Position numbers and translations under genes: made by a program. 39,063 bases of DNA from assembly GCA_903825435.1 (NCBI GenBank), contig CAIKAP010000150.1, forward strand, positions 1 to 39,063, in the 5' to 3' direction. The notes below the pieces were generated by a model. It worked only from the letters and a program-made list of their open reading frames with translations, did no database searches and had not been told where the DNA came from. Positions within the stretch are counted from its first letter, which is position 1. Every line of letters starts with the position of its first letter. Shown here in pieces: positions 1 through 7,678 of the stretch. The DNA comes from an uncultured Verrucomicrobiota bacterium (lineage in GTDB: Bacteria; Verrucomicrobiota; Verrucomicrobiia; Palsa-1439).

Positions 1-9
1 TCAGTGGCG

Positions 10-34
10 CCGGCTTGAAAAGTCGCCAAGCCGG
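10..34. repeat. 8-bp inverted repeat at the left edge
   Basis: CCGGCTTG (10-17) and CAAGCCGG (27-34) form a perfect 8-bp stem with a 9-base loop. No T-tract follows on either strand, so it is not a convincing terminator. It lies just outside the broken gene that ends near 149 and could belong to a mobile-element end or to an intergenic repeat. Nothing else is recognisable in 1-148. Confidence 0.35.
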
Positions 35-148
35 AAGAATATCAGAGGCGTCGGTAAAAAAAACGAAATCGCAACCGCGCTGAACCGGTCGGAATTGTCA
101 GAAGCGAAAAAAACATCACGCTAAGTCCAACAGACTGCTAGGGAACGT

Positions 149-695
149 CTATTCAAACAGTTCCCTGAGTTGATCTCCTGCATGCGTAGAGTGGCCGGTT
201 CGCTATACAGTCTGAGAGCGCTCTTTCCGTTGACGGCAACAACCCGTTGGCCGTCTGGGGTGAATAGCCCGTTTTTATTGGCGACTACATAGCCGGTTTC
301 GCGGGTGAGGTAGGGGTAGTTCCATGATCATCCGTGTCGTCTGGTATGAGGTGTAATCACGGAGTCGGTCATTGTTCTGCATGACTTGGAGATTCTCCCG
401 CCGCATTTGCTCGGAGTTCATCGCGATCTGGTCGCCGATCTTGGTTAGCCCGGCGTAGTAGTTCTACATGTTCTTCGCGATCTCTTTTACGGCCATCTTG
501 CCATTAATCTCATAAGAGCCCATGACGGCAGCCAACGTGGGTAGGGCACTTTCAAACTCGTCCGACGGCACCATGATTGAGAAATGCCACAATCCCCACC
601 CCGCATTCATGGCGTCTCCCGAACAACCACCGTTACTGAAGCCGGTGAACGGTTTACCGTTCTTGTCAAGGAAGGCGTACGCGAAGTCTTCTACG
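149..695 (-). pseudogene. Broken gene for an unrecognised protein, C-terminal part
   Basis: Read on the minus strand, 480-690 gives natural-looking protein sequence (NGKPFTGFSNGGCSGD, then HFSIMVPSDEFESALPTLAA). An in-frame TAG at about 464-466 follows KEIAKNM. The same frame continues (YYAGLTKIGDQIAMNSEQM, then MQNNDRLRDYTSYQTT) to about 325, where a frameshift leads into WNYPYLTRETGYVVANKNG and FTPDGQRVVAVNGKSALRL. A second shift near 185 would allow the plausible terminus GDQLRELFE, with a stop at 149-151. One stop plus one or two frameshifts make this a pseudogene, or a gene with several sequencing errors. I do not recognise the family. The amino-terminal side is cut off near 695, where plus-strand coding remains begin. 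Confidence 0.5.
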
Positions 696-1081
696 GCAAC
701 AGATCGCAACGGACCGTCAAACAGGCGCTCGGTCTGCTCGTGATGAGCGGCGTCTCCGGCGATGGCCCGCACCTCATTCGCAGCGACGACGGCAAGGCCG
801 CGCTCTGCTGCGGCGCAATTGATGATCTCTGGCAGTTCGGCAAACCGCGCGGCGTCGGTGGCCCGTGGAAAGACACCGCCGTCACGACGGACAAGCCGAG
901 CGATCCGTATTTGATGACCGGCTACGACAAGAAGACGCTGACGCTGTCCGCCGACAAGGCGGTCAAGGTGCGCGTCGAGGTGGACATTACCGGCACTGGC
1001 TTCTGGCGGACGTGGCAGACGCTGAAGGTCGCGACGGGCAAGGCAACGGCGATTGCACGGCGTCGGCGGTGTTCTAGTACG
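680..1081 (+). pseudogene. Remnant of a large protein's C-terminal domain
   Basis: From about 680 the plus strand reads QALGLLVMSGVSGDG, DDGKAALCCGAIDDLWQFG, KPRGVGGPWKDTAV, DPYLMTGYDKKTLTL and VRVEVDITGTGFW. This resembles the C-terminal beta-rich region of a large PVC-type secreted or propeller protein that ends in a short conserved tail ending A-W/F-Y-x. The frame is lost near 1045. A plausible ending (TASAVF, TAG, YE, TGA) appears in another frame at 1055-1081, with a TAG where Trp is expected. There is no start codon of its own, and the upstream part is replaced by the minus-strand remnant. The family assignment rests on memory of similar tails and is tentative. It is clearly coding-like but broken. 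Confidence 0.5.
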
Positions 1082-1148
1082 AGTGAACGCTTGATTTGGC
1101 GGGCCGGACGTGGTAACAAGAGCGGCAAGGAGGCCGTTCCAGACTGAT

Positions 1149-1655
1149 ATGCGATGCCCGAGCTGCGCCGCGCACGACGACAAAGTGATCGATTCCCGCG
1201 AGGGCCGTGATGGTGTTTCTGTTCGCCGCCGGCGGGAGTGTCTGCGGTGTGGGGCGCGGTTCACCACCTACGAGGAGGTCTACCGCGAGCCGTTGCGGGT
1301 GAAGAAACGCAACGGTCAGTACGAGGATTTCGACCGGCATAAGCTTCTCATGGGCGTCGAGAAATCCTGCGAGAAACGTCCAGTAACAACCCACCAGATC
1401 GAAACGCTCGTGGACAAGATCACGACGGACCTTCAGAACGAGTTTGTGCGCGAGGTGACGTCGTCGGTGATCGGCGAGCGGGTGATGCAACATATGCGCA
1501 AGCTGGACGAGGTCGCGTACGTGCGGTTTGCGTCGGTCTACCGGCAGTTCTGCGACGCTGATCAGTTCATCCAGGAGATCAAACAACTCAGCCGCCGGCA
1601 ACTACGGCGCAAACCGGCCCGCAAATCGCGAGTGAACCGAAAGAAGAGACAATGA
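1149..1655 (+). CDS. nrdR: Transcriptional repressor NrdR
   Basis: NrdR represses ribonucleotide reductase genes in response to the dNTP/ATP state and binds NrdR boxes as an oligomer. The protein begins MRCPSCAAHDDKVIDSREG; C3-x2-C6 and a second CxxC near residues 31-34 (LRCGARFTTYEE) form the zinc ribbon. An ATP-cone follows at about residues 46-136 (KKRNGQYEDFDRHKL). I chose the ATG at 1149 because the family starts exactly MRCP; an ATG at 1110 in the same frame would add 13 unrelated residues, and AAGGAGG lies upstream of 1149. At 168 residues it is slightly longer than usual because of a basic C-terminal tail. The stop overlaps the next gene's start as ATGA. No ribonucleotide reductase gene is in the window. 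Confidence 0.95.
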   Translation: MRCPSCAAHDDKVIDSREGRDGVSVRRRRECLRCGARFTTYEEVYREPLRVKKRNGQYEDFDRHKLLMGVEKSCEKRPVTTHQIETLVDKITTDLQNEFVREVTSSVIGERVMQHMRKLDEVAYVRFASVYRQFCDADQFIQEIKQLSRRQLRRKPARKSRVNRKKRQ

Positions 1656-2212
1656 TCCTGCTGTGCGACAACATCGGCTGGGTGCAGGCCGCGTATGGCC
1701 GGACGGCTCCGTTTGACATCGAGCGGTTGAGCGTGTCGGTGATGCGCGCAGCGACGCTGGCCGGGCATGGGGATTGGTGGCTGGCGGAGTCGGTGGCGCT
1801 GGCGCTGGAGGAGTTTATCGTTGGACATTGCGCGCGTCAGACAGTGCCGGCGGAGACGTTGGCCGATTTGGTGAAGGGTGTGCTCGGATCGCTGGGGTAC
1901 GCGGACATCGCCGAGGCGTACGGCCGGCGGCACCAACACGCGGAGGTCCATCTAGACCAGATAACAAACACGGTTTCGGAATTGGAATTTTTTCAGCGGC
2001 TGGACGCGGCGTTGCGTGTGGCGGGCGACGACGAGCTGGCCTCGGTGCAGGTGCGCGGGTTGCGTTCGTGCGTGATGCGGTTGCGCGGGGCGCAGTACTG
2101 GAGCGCGAGTTGCCGGCAGATGGCGGAGGAGATTCTCTGCCATGTGCGCGAGCGGGTGGCGCGGGCGCGCCGTCGCGAGGCTGGGGAGTTGCGGTTGGCA
2201 GTCATTGAGTAG
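1652..2212 (+). CDS. Orphan ATP-cone-like protein coupled to nrdR
   Basis: This is a 186-residue cytoplasmic protein with no signal or membrane segment. Residues 10-95 have the layout of an ATP-cone domain: a short beta hairpin followed by PFDIERLSVSVMRAATLAG, a helical middle, then ETLADLVKGVLGSLGYADIAEAY. That last stretch matches the usual ATP-cone ending, in which a helix-forming LV-x-VL-x-x-LGY segment precedes an A-x-AY motif. The remainder (100-186) is helical, with many Arg residues and no recognised domain. The ATG overlaps the nrdR stop by four bases (ATGA), so the two are probably translated together. I infer a nucleotide-sensing or NrdR-modulating role; no function is proven. The ATP-cone reading is by pattern only. 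Confidence 0.75.
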   Translation: MILLCDNIGWVQAAYGRTAPFDIERLSVSVMRAATLAGHGDWWLAESVALALEEFIVGHCARQTVPAETLADLVKGVLGSLGYADIAEAYGRRHQHAEVHLDQITNTVSELEFFQRLDAALRVAGDDELASVQVRGLRSCVMRLRGAQYWSASCRQMAEEILCHVRERVARARRREAGELRLAVIE

Positions 2213-2223
2213 GAGGAACCACG

Positions 2224-2568
2224 ATGGCCGACAATATTTTTGCAAAGATCATTACCAAGGAGATTCCCGCCAAGATTGTGTACGAAGATGAACGCGTGCT
2301 GGCGTTTCGGGACATCGGGCCGAAGGCGCCGGTGCATGTGTTGATCGTGCCGAAAAAAGAAATCGCGAGGGTGTCGGAGGCAACAGCGGCGGACGAGGCG
2401 TTGCTGGGACACTTGCTGACGGTGGCTGCCGAGGTGGCGCGACGCGAGGGTGTGGACGACACGGGCTACCGGCTGGTCATCAACAAAGGCCCACACGCGG
2501 GCGAGAGTGTGCCGCACTTGCACATGCATCTGCTGGGCGGCCGCCCGATGGCGTGGCCGCCGGGTTAA
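2224..2568 (+). CDS. HIT family nucleotide hydrolase (HINT type)
   Basis: This 114-residue protein has full HINT/PKCI length. It starts MADNIFAKIITKEIPAKIVY, the standard opening of the branch, and has the histidine-triad motif HLHMHLLGG near the C-terminus. Family members hydrolyse nucleoside phosphoramidates or adenylated substrates through the central histidine. AGGAGGAACC lies just before the ATG. It starts 11 bases after the ATP-cone gene and ends 3 bases before the next gene, so it is part of a nrdR-led run of four genes. The physiological substrate cannot be told from sequence. Confidence 0.93.
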   Translation: MADNIFAKIITKEIPAKIVYEDERVLAFRDIGPKAPVHVLIVPKKEIARVSEATAADEALLGHLLTVAAEVARREGVDDTGYRLVINKGPHAGESVPHLHMHLLGGRPMAWPPG

Positions 2569-2571
2569 GCC

Positions 2572-4035
2572 TTGATTCTTTTTCACGACGAACATCTGCT
2601 GGCGGTCCACAAGCCCTCGGGCATCAACACGCACAAGCCCGACCGTTTCGCTCCTGACGGTATCCACGAATGGCTTAGCCGTCGCCACGGGACGCTGTCG
2701 GTTCTGCACCGTCTCGACAAGGAAACGTCCGGCGTTCTTGTGTTTGGCCGGACGCGCGCGGCGAACCAATCGTTGAGTCGGCAGTTCGAGACCCACGTCA
2801 TTCGCAAATCCTATCTTCTCTTGTCCGCCACCCGTCCGTCGCGGGTAAACTTCCGCGCCAAGAACATCCGCCTCAAGAGCGGGCATGAGGAGACCGAGTT
2901 CACGTATCTGGAGCCGCATGGTGATTTCTTTCTGGTCGAAGCGCGTCCATTGACCGGCAAGACGCACCAGATTCGCCGGCACGCGGCGGAGAACGGTTTT
3001 CCCATCCTCGGCGACACCCAATACGGCGGTCCACCGGCGTCGCGCCTGATGCTGCACGCGCACCGGCTAAGCTTCGTGCACCCGCAAACCGGCGAGCCCG
3101 TGACGCTGGAGGCGTCGGTGCCGGAGGCGTTTGAGAACAACGACGCGGTGACGGCGGCGCGGGAGTTCCGGGAGTTGATTTTCGGCGGGGAGACGAACGC
3201 CTTTCGGCTTGTCAGCGGCGCGGCGGACGGGTTTTCGAATCTGATTGTGGATTCGTACGACGGGCGGTTGCTGGCGCAATGGCAGACGGAGTCGGTGGAT
3301 CCGTCGGTGTACGACCGGCTGGGGGCGCAGGCGGTGTACGAGCAGGTCTGCACGAAGCAGAAGCGGACGGCAACGCGTTGTGTGCGCGGCGCGGCGGAGG
3401 AACGGTTCGCGGTACGGGAGAACGGGCTGACGTTTCTGGCCGGATTCGGGGAAGGGTTGTCCACGGGGTTGTTCATGGACCAGCGGGAAAACCGGTGGCG
3501 GCTGCTGCAAATGGATTTACGCGGCAAGACGGTGATGAACACGTTCGCGTACACGTGCGCGTTCTCGGTGGCTGCGGCAAAGGCGGGCGCTGTAACGACG
3601 AGCGTGGACCTGTCGCGGAACTACCTGGAGTGGGGGAAGGAAAATTTCCGCGCGAACGGGCTGGACGTGGAGGGACACGAGTTTCTGGCAGGCGACGTGT
3701 TCGAGTGGCTCAAGCGGCTGGCGAAACGCGGGCGACGGTGGGACATGGTGATCCTGGATCCGCCGACGTTCTCGACGACGAAAGACGGGCGGCGGTTCCA
3801 GGCGGAACGCGATTACGGCGCGCTGGCGACGCAGGCGGCGGCGTTGGTGACGCGGGGCGGAACGCTTTTATGCTCTACGAATCAGCGAACGCTTTTGCCG
3901 GAGCGATTCGAGGAGGCGATCCGGAAATGTGGTCGTGAGGTTACCGGGTTGGAGTTTGCAACGGTGCCGTTCGATTTCCGGACGGCGGCGGGGGAGTCGC
4001 CGTACTTGAAGACGTTGTGGGCGCGGCTGGACTAG
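2572..4035 (+). CDS. Fused RluA-type pseudouridine synthase and RlmI-type rRNA methyltransferase
   Basis: This 487-residue protein has two enzymes in one chain. Residues 1-200 are an RluA-family pseudouridine synthase: HRLDKETSGVLVFG contains the catalytic Asp, and GKTHQIRRHAAENGFPILGD is the conserved C-terminal strand-helix. Residues 215-487 resemble the RlmI/RlmK group of class I SAM methyltransferases: TGLFMDQRENR, then the SAM-binding NTFAYTCAFSVAAAKAGA, with MVILDPPTFS as the catalytic-loop motif. The start is TTG at 2572, only 3 bases after the preceding stop; no ATG fits before the conserved FHDEHLLAVHKPSG. Both halves look catalytically intact. They presumably modify ribosomal RNA, but the target bases are unknown. 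The 3' end overlaps a minus-strand gene by 95 bases. Confidence 0.9.
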   Translation: MILFHDEHLLAVHKPSGINTHKPDRFAPDGIHEWLSRRHGTLSVLHRLDKETSGVLVFGRTRAANQSLSRQFETHVIRKSYLLLSATRPSRVNFRAKNIRLKSGHEETEFTYLEPHGDFFLVEARPLTGKTHQIRRHAAENGFPILGDTQYGGPPASRLMLHAHRLSFVHPQTGEPVTLEASVPEAFENNDAVTAAREFRELIFGGETNAFRLVSGAADGFSNLIVDSYDGRLLAQWQTESVDPSVYDRLGAQAVYEQVCTKQKRTATRCVRGAAEERFAVRENGLTFLAGFGEGLSTGLFMDQRENRWRLLQMDLRGKTVMNTFAYTCAFSVAAAKAGAVTTSVDLSRNYLEWGKENFRANGLDVEGHEFLAGDVFEWLKRLAKRGRRWDMVILDPPTFSTTKDGRRFQAERDYGALATQAAALVTRGGTLLCSTNQRTLLPERFEEAIRKCGREVTGLEFATVPFDFRTAAGESPYLKTLWARLD

Positions 4036-5752
4036 CGGGCAGATACGGACGCACGGCAAAGTAGCCGGCCAATGCGCCGAGCATCATGGTAGCGGGTTCG
4101 CCCAAGGGCGAAATGGTGATGACGGTCTCGCCGCGGCTGTCGGCGAGTGTGGCGGAGACAAGCGGTACAAGGTGGCGTGTGAGCGTTTCGGATGCCGGCA
4201 GTTTGTCGGTACGGATAAACGGATTCGGAGCGGCGACAAGCCCGGCGCGCGCTCCGGCAAGCAGTGGTGGCGTGACGGCGCACAGGTTGCAGTACGCGTA
4301 GGCCGAAACGTTGGTCGGGAGATGTTTCATGGCTTCCTGGTAGTCAGCGTTCATGGCGAGCGTCGGCACAAGCTCTTTCAACTGGCCCACCAGCTCGCGG
4401 GCGTAGTCAGGCGAGGAGGCGAGGACGAAAAATTTGTCCGCGGTGAAATAGGTTGGGGCAAATGCGGACGTGCGGAAGCGCAACGTGCGGAGGGTTTCGT
4501 CGTGGAACGGAGTAATATCCCAAGGCGTCGCGCTGTTCGTGGCCGACAAGGCGTCCTTGAGCGCTGTCATGGCGACATCCAGCCGCAGCCGCATCGAGTC
4601 GGGGTTTTGCAGTTCCACCACAAGCGCGGCATCGGGAAGACGCGCGCCTTCGCGCCAGTTGGCGAGCAGCGCGGTTTCGGGGCCGAGCAGACGGAAGAGG
4701 TCTTCGTCGGGGCGAATGCTGTTGCGGCGCAAGGAACGCTCGAACTGGATGAGCTTGGAGAACAGGTCGCGATTGCCGGATGCGGCCAGCGCATCGGCAG
4801 TCTCGCGGTAGGCGCTTTCCCAGTCCGTGATGCCGACACGGTAAAAGGCAGTTTGCGGAGCCGTCAATACAATTGTCTGAAACCGGACCAGCGCCGGCGA
4901 GGCGGCCATCGCAACGACGTGACGAGAGTAATGCATGTCGCGGAGTTGCGTGTCGAGGAACGTCGTGCCGAGCGCAACCGGCCCGGCGCGCGACAACCAA
5001 AGCGACGCAGGCCACGCGTTGCGGAACGAGGCGGGATTGACGTAGGCGACGAACTCCGGAGCCGGACGAAGCTGGGCCACCGTTTCCTGATATTTCGGAG
5101 AGGCACCGAGCGGCACGAAGTTTCCGCGCGTCTGCACGGCAAACCGCGCGATCACCTCGCAGAGCGTGTCCTCGCTCAGCGTGTACACGAGAAGAGAATT
5201 AAGGAAGGTGTGACAGATGCGGAGTTGCGGGTTCAATTCACAGACCCGGTAGGGAACGCCACAGTGTTTCTTTGTGTAAAAACGAGCTGAGCGATTCCAC
5301 GTGCGGATCCGGAACTCGTGGTAGGAGAGCGCGAGCTTGGTGACAAGAAGATCCCGTTGGACATCCAGCCCCAACACGACGTTGAACCCGAAGCGCGGTT
5401 CCAGGGAAAGATCCGTGACGGCGAAAAACACCTCCCCTTTCGCAGGATCGAACAGAGAGGGAACAAAAGATCGGCGCTGCCCCTTCCCCTTCGGGGCTCC
5501 CAACGATTCCATGATCGTGCGATTCACATCCTGCGCGAGCGACTGCACTTGCGGTTCCTGCCAAAGCGCGTACGCCGCGGTCTTCGGAAAATTCGCGCGT
5601 GTGCGGGCAAAATCAGGAAACTCCAGCAGCAACACCGTCGTGTCCGGCAATAACGCCGCCGCCTTCGGAGCCGGTGGCGACTGGTTGAGGCGCCAGAACA
5701 ACAACAACACCGCCAGCGCCACGATCAGCGCGATTGTCCAAAACTGTTTCAT
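3941..5752 (-). CDS. Membrane-anchored protein of unknown function
   Basis: This 603-residue protein begins MKQFWTIALIVALAVLLLFW, a single N-terminal membrane anchor or uncleaved signal, and the rest is predicted outside the cytoplasm. The body contains repeated strand-helix stretches (LLPDTTVLLLEFPDFART; GPETALLANWREGARLPDAA; TLRTLRFRTSAFAPTYFTAD) reminiscent of the DUF3352-like, substrate-free proteins common in PVC bacteria, but I cannot name a family with confidence. It ends in a Pro/Ser/Thr-rich tail (about residues 570-603) encoded antisense to the methyltransferase end of the preceding gene. That tail may be a read-through extension rather than functional sequence. The gene is divergent from the aminotransferase gene across 75 bases. 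Confidence 0.8.
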   Translation of the reverse strand: MKQFWTIALIVALAVLLLFWRLNQSPPAPKAAALLPDTTVLLLEFPDFARTRANFPKTAAYALWQEPQVQSLAQDVNRTIMESLGAPKGKGQRRSFVPSLFDPAKGEVFFAVTDLSLEPRFGFNVVLGLDVQRDLLVTKLALSYHEFRIRTWNRSARFYTKKHCGVPYRVCELNPQLRICHTFLNSLLVYTLSEDTLCEVIARFAVQTRGNFVPLGASPKYQETVAQLRPAPEFVAYVNPASFRNAWPASLWLSRAGPVALGTTFLDTQLRDMHYSRHVVAMAASPALVRFQTIVLTAPQTAFYRVGITDWESAYRETADALAASGNRDLFSKLIQFERSLRRNSIRPDEDLFRLLGPETALLANWREGARLPDAALVVELQNPDSMRLRLDVAMTALKDALSATNSATPWDITPFHDETLRTLRFRTSAFAPTYFTADKFFVLASSPDYARELVGQLKELVPTLAMNADYQEAMKHLPTNVSAYAYCNLCAVTPPLLAGARAGLVAAPNPFIRTDKLPASETLTRHLVPLVSATLADSRGETVITISPLGEPATMMLGALAGYFAVRPYLPASPAAPTTSSSTATPPPPSGNRTAPLQTPTR

Positions 5753-5760
5753 GGAGCGAA

Positions 5761-5789
5761 TTGGATTGATTTTCTACCGCCCACATAAT
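5761..5789 (+). promoter_or_regulatory. Possible sigma-70-like promoter of the aminotransferase gene
   Basis: TTGGAT (5761-5766) and CATAAT (5784-5789) are 17 bases apart in the 75-base divergent gap, about 40 bases before the ATG at 5828. GAAAGGA precedes the start as ribosome-binding site. The match is by eye and promoter consensus in this phylum is not well fixed. Confidence 0.35.
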
Positions 5790-5827
5790 ACTGACTTCCC
5801 CCGTCGAAAAGAAAGGAACAACTCATT

Positions 5828-6910
5828 ATGGCGCGCAACCACGTGAAACTTCATATCCCCGGCCCCATCGAGGTCAGTCCCGACACTTTTGCGGCGATGT
5901 GCCAGCCGATGATCGGCCATCGCGGCAGCGGGTTCCAGGACCTTTACGCACAGATGCAGCCCAAGCTGCAACAGGTCCTCTACACCAAGAACCGCGTCTT
6001 CCTCTCCACATCCTCCGCGTGGGGCGTCATGGAAGCCGCCATCAACAACCTCGTCTCCAAGAAAGTCCTCAACTGCTGCTGCGGCGCGTTCTCCGACAAA
6101 TGGTTCGACGTCTCCAAGCGCCTCGGCAAGAATGCCGAAGCCCTCAAAGTCGAGTGGGGCCAGCCGATCATGCCCGAGATGGTGGACGCCAAACTCAAGA
6201 CCGGCGAGTTCGACGCCGTCACCCTCATCCACAACGAAACCTCCACCGGCTTGATGAACCCCATCGCCGACATCGCCGCCGTCGTGAAGAAATACCCCGA
6301 CGTTATCTTCATCGTCGACACCGTCAGCTCCATGACCGGCGTCAAGATCGAGATGGACGCCCTCGGCCTCGACGTCATGCTCGCCAGCGTCCAGAAAGCG
6401 TGGGCATTGCCACCCGGCTTTGCCGTGTTCGGCGTCAGCGAGAAAGCCCTCAAGAAAGCCGCTACCGTGCCCAACCGCGGTTACTACTTCGACTTCCTCG
6501 AATTCAAGGCCAACCACGACAAGAACATGACGCCATCCACGCCGAGCATCCCGCACGTCTACGGTCTCAAACACCAGCTCGACAAAATCTTCACCGAAGG
6601 TTTGGAGAACCGTTACGCTCGCCACCTCACCATGGCCAAAATGATGCGCGACTGGGCCAAAGCCAACGGCTTTGAGCTGTTCCCCAAAGCCGGATACGAA
6701 TCCATCACGCTGACCTGCGTCAAGAACAACCGCAACATCGACGTTGCCAAGTTCCAGAAGGCCATCAAGGACAAACACAAAATCCTCATTGACGGCGGCT
6801 ACGGCCAGATCAAAGGCAAGAGCTTCCGCGTCGGACACATGGGCGACGAAACGTCCGAGACCATCAAGGAAGTCCTCGCCGCCCTCGACGACGGCCTGAA
6901 ATCGCTCTAG
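5828..6910 (+). CDS. Class V PLP-dependent aminotransferase (alanine/serine-glyoxylate type)
   Basis: This 360-residue protein has normal family length. It begins HIPGPIEVSPDTFAAM, the typical start of the alanine-glyoxylate/serine-glyoxylate aminotransferase group (GP-x-x-V/S-x-x-V). The PLP-binding sequence SVQKAWALPPGFA places the Schiff-base lysine at about residue 190, with the upstream IVDTVSSMTG holding the ring-stacking Asp. HNETSTGLMNP and the C-terminal SFRVGHMGDE complete the fold. The codon use is strongly C-ending, as in glmS, suggesting high expression. The exact substrates (glyoxylate, serine, or phosphoserine-like) cannot be decided. No neighbouring gene of glycine or serine metabolism is present. 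Confidence 0.88.
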   Translation: MARNHVKLHIPGPIEVSPDTFAAMCQPMIGHRGSGFQDLYAQMQPKLQQVLYTKNRVFLSTSSAWGVMEAAINNLVSKKVLNCCCGAFSDKWFDVSKRLGKNAEALKVEWGQPIMPEMVDAKLKTGEFDAVTLIHNETSTGLMNPIADIAAVVKKYPDVIFIVDTVSSMTGVKIEMDALGLDVMLASVQKAWALPPGFAVFGVSEKALKKAATVPNRGYYFDFLEFKANHDKNMTPSTPSIPHVYGLKHQLDKIFTEGLENRYARHLTMAKMMRDWAKANGFELFPKAGYESITLTCVKNNRNIDVAKFQKAIKDKHKILIDGGYGQIKGKSFRVGHMGDETSETIKEVLAALDDGLKSL

Positions 6911-6919
6911 CAAAATCCT

Positions 6920-6938
6920 CCGGAACAAAACCGGAACA
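6920..6938. repeat. 19-base repeat, intergenic copy
   Basis: CCGGAACAAAACCGGAACA lies 10 bases after the aminotransferase stop. It is identical to 27277-27295 inside addA and to 30074-30092 inside addB. It is itself an 8-base direct repeat (CCGGAACA) separated by AAA. On the plus strand it is followed by TTTTG but no stable hairpin forms, so it does not act as an ordinary terminator. Confidence 0.85.
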
Positions 6939-6994
6939 TTTTGCACCCCTGCGCGCGCTTGACCTTCTGTTGACGGCTGCCTATCGCTGCCGCC

Positions 6995-7165
6995 ATGAAG
7001 GCATTGGGAGCATTGCTCGACGGGATTGCGCTGTTGGCCGCCAACCAACCTGTCACTGTCTGCGCGGAGACGGAGACCATTGACCTCAAAGAGATCGCCC
7101 AAAAAAGCCCGTCCTGCCGTCATACTGCTGGTCGTATCCGACGCCAACGGCAAGGAGATCCGGCC
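6995..7165 (+). pseudogene. N-terminal remnant of a trypsin-like (HtrA-type) protease
   Basis: The reading frame opens with an ATG at 6995 (MKALGALLDGIALLAA, a likely signal sequence, then TETIDLKEIAQK). After the six-A run at about 7104-7109 the sequence continues in another frame as ARPAVILLVVSDANGKEI. Together these match the start of exported trypsin-like serine proteases, in which (I)A-x-K-A-x-PAV-x-LLV-x-DA-x-GKE is followed by a G-T-G-F strand. Removing one A restores the frame. The gene is cut at about 7163, where a minus-strand remnant begins; the catalytic His, Asp and Ser are all missing. Either a pseudogene or a gene with an indel error plus truncation. Confidence 0.6.
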
Positions 7166-7662
7166 CCCTTCCTCCTTCCACTCCCTGCCTCCAAGGTAAG
7201 ATGGGGTACCGACGATGGCATCGAAGCCGTGCGTTTCTTCCAATAGCCCGGGATACCAGCGCCGGCCACCTTCGTGGCCCAAGCCATAGGGCACGACAGG
7301 TTCACGGACGACTCACGGCTGGCGGCCAAAGATATGCGAGAAGGCATCCTCGAAGTTCATCGGGTTGAGTTTACATTCTTCCTCACCGGCGAAAAGCTGG
7401 CTGTCGAGAATATCTCTGCCGATAAGCGAGTTTCCGCAGACGCCGTTCTTGCTGAGATCAGGCAGTAGCTTCTTCATCTGCGCGGTGTGCTCAGAATCCA
7501 GCAGATATTGTGCGGTCGTTTCGGGCGATTCGTCTTTGAGCAGTTTCAGACACAGCGACAGTTGGCAGACTTCGACGGCTTGGACGTCAATGTCCACGCC
7601 GTAAATGTTCTTGACAAGGATGTCACGCTTCTTGGTCTTCGCCCCAACCTTATCGAGACTGA
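7163..7662 (-). pseudogene. Internal fragment of an Eco57I-type restriction-modification enzyme
   Basis: On the minus strand, 7662 down to 7163 reads KKRDILVKNIYGVDIDVQAVEV, LSLCLKLLKDESPETTAQY, MKKLLPDLSKNGVCGNSLIG, NPMNFEDAFSHIFGRQP, a TGA at 7313-7315, then in the same frame GFDAIVGTPSYLGGREWKEE. This matches the methyltransferase core of type IIG (Eco57I-like) enzymes: the GVDID motif, the GNSLIG strand, then the catalytic loop that is normally NPPY. Here that motif is TPSY, so Asn and the second Pro are lost and activity would be abolished. Both ends are missing. The in-frame stop, lost motif and truncation all point to a decayed defence gene. Confidence 0.8.
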
Positions 7663-7678
7663 CTACTCGCTACTTGTT

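Noticed and set aside
4172-5290. Open plus-strand frame of about 370 codons opposite the anchored protein
   Set aside because: The sense strand is the minus strand, with a good signal anchor and ordinary composition; the plus frame has Arg/Gly-rich shadow composition.
5774-7294. Long open minus-strand frame of about 500 codons
   Set aside because: It is antisense to the aminotransferase over most of its length, has Gly/Val/Asp-rich shadow composition, and only its first 60 codons carry signal, which belongs to the restriction-modification remnant.
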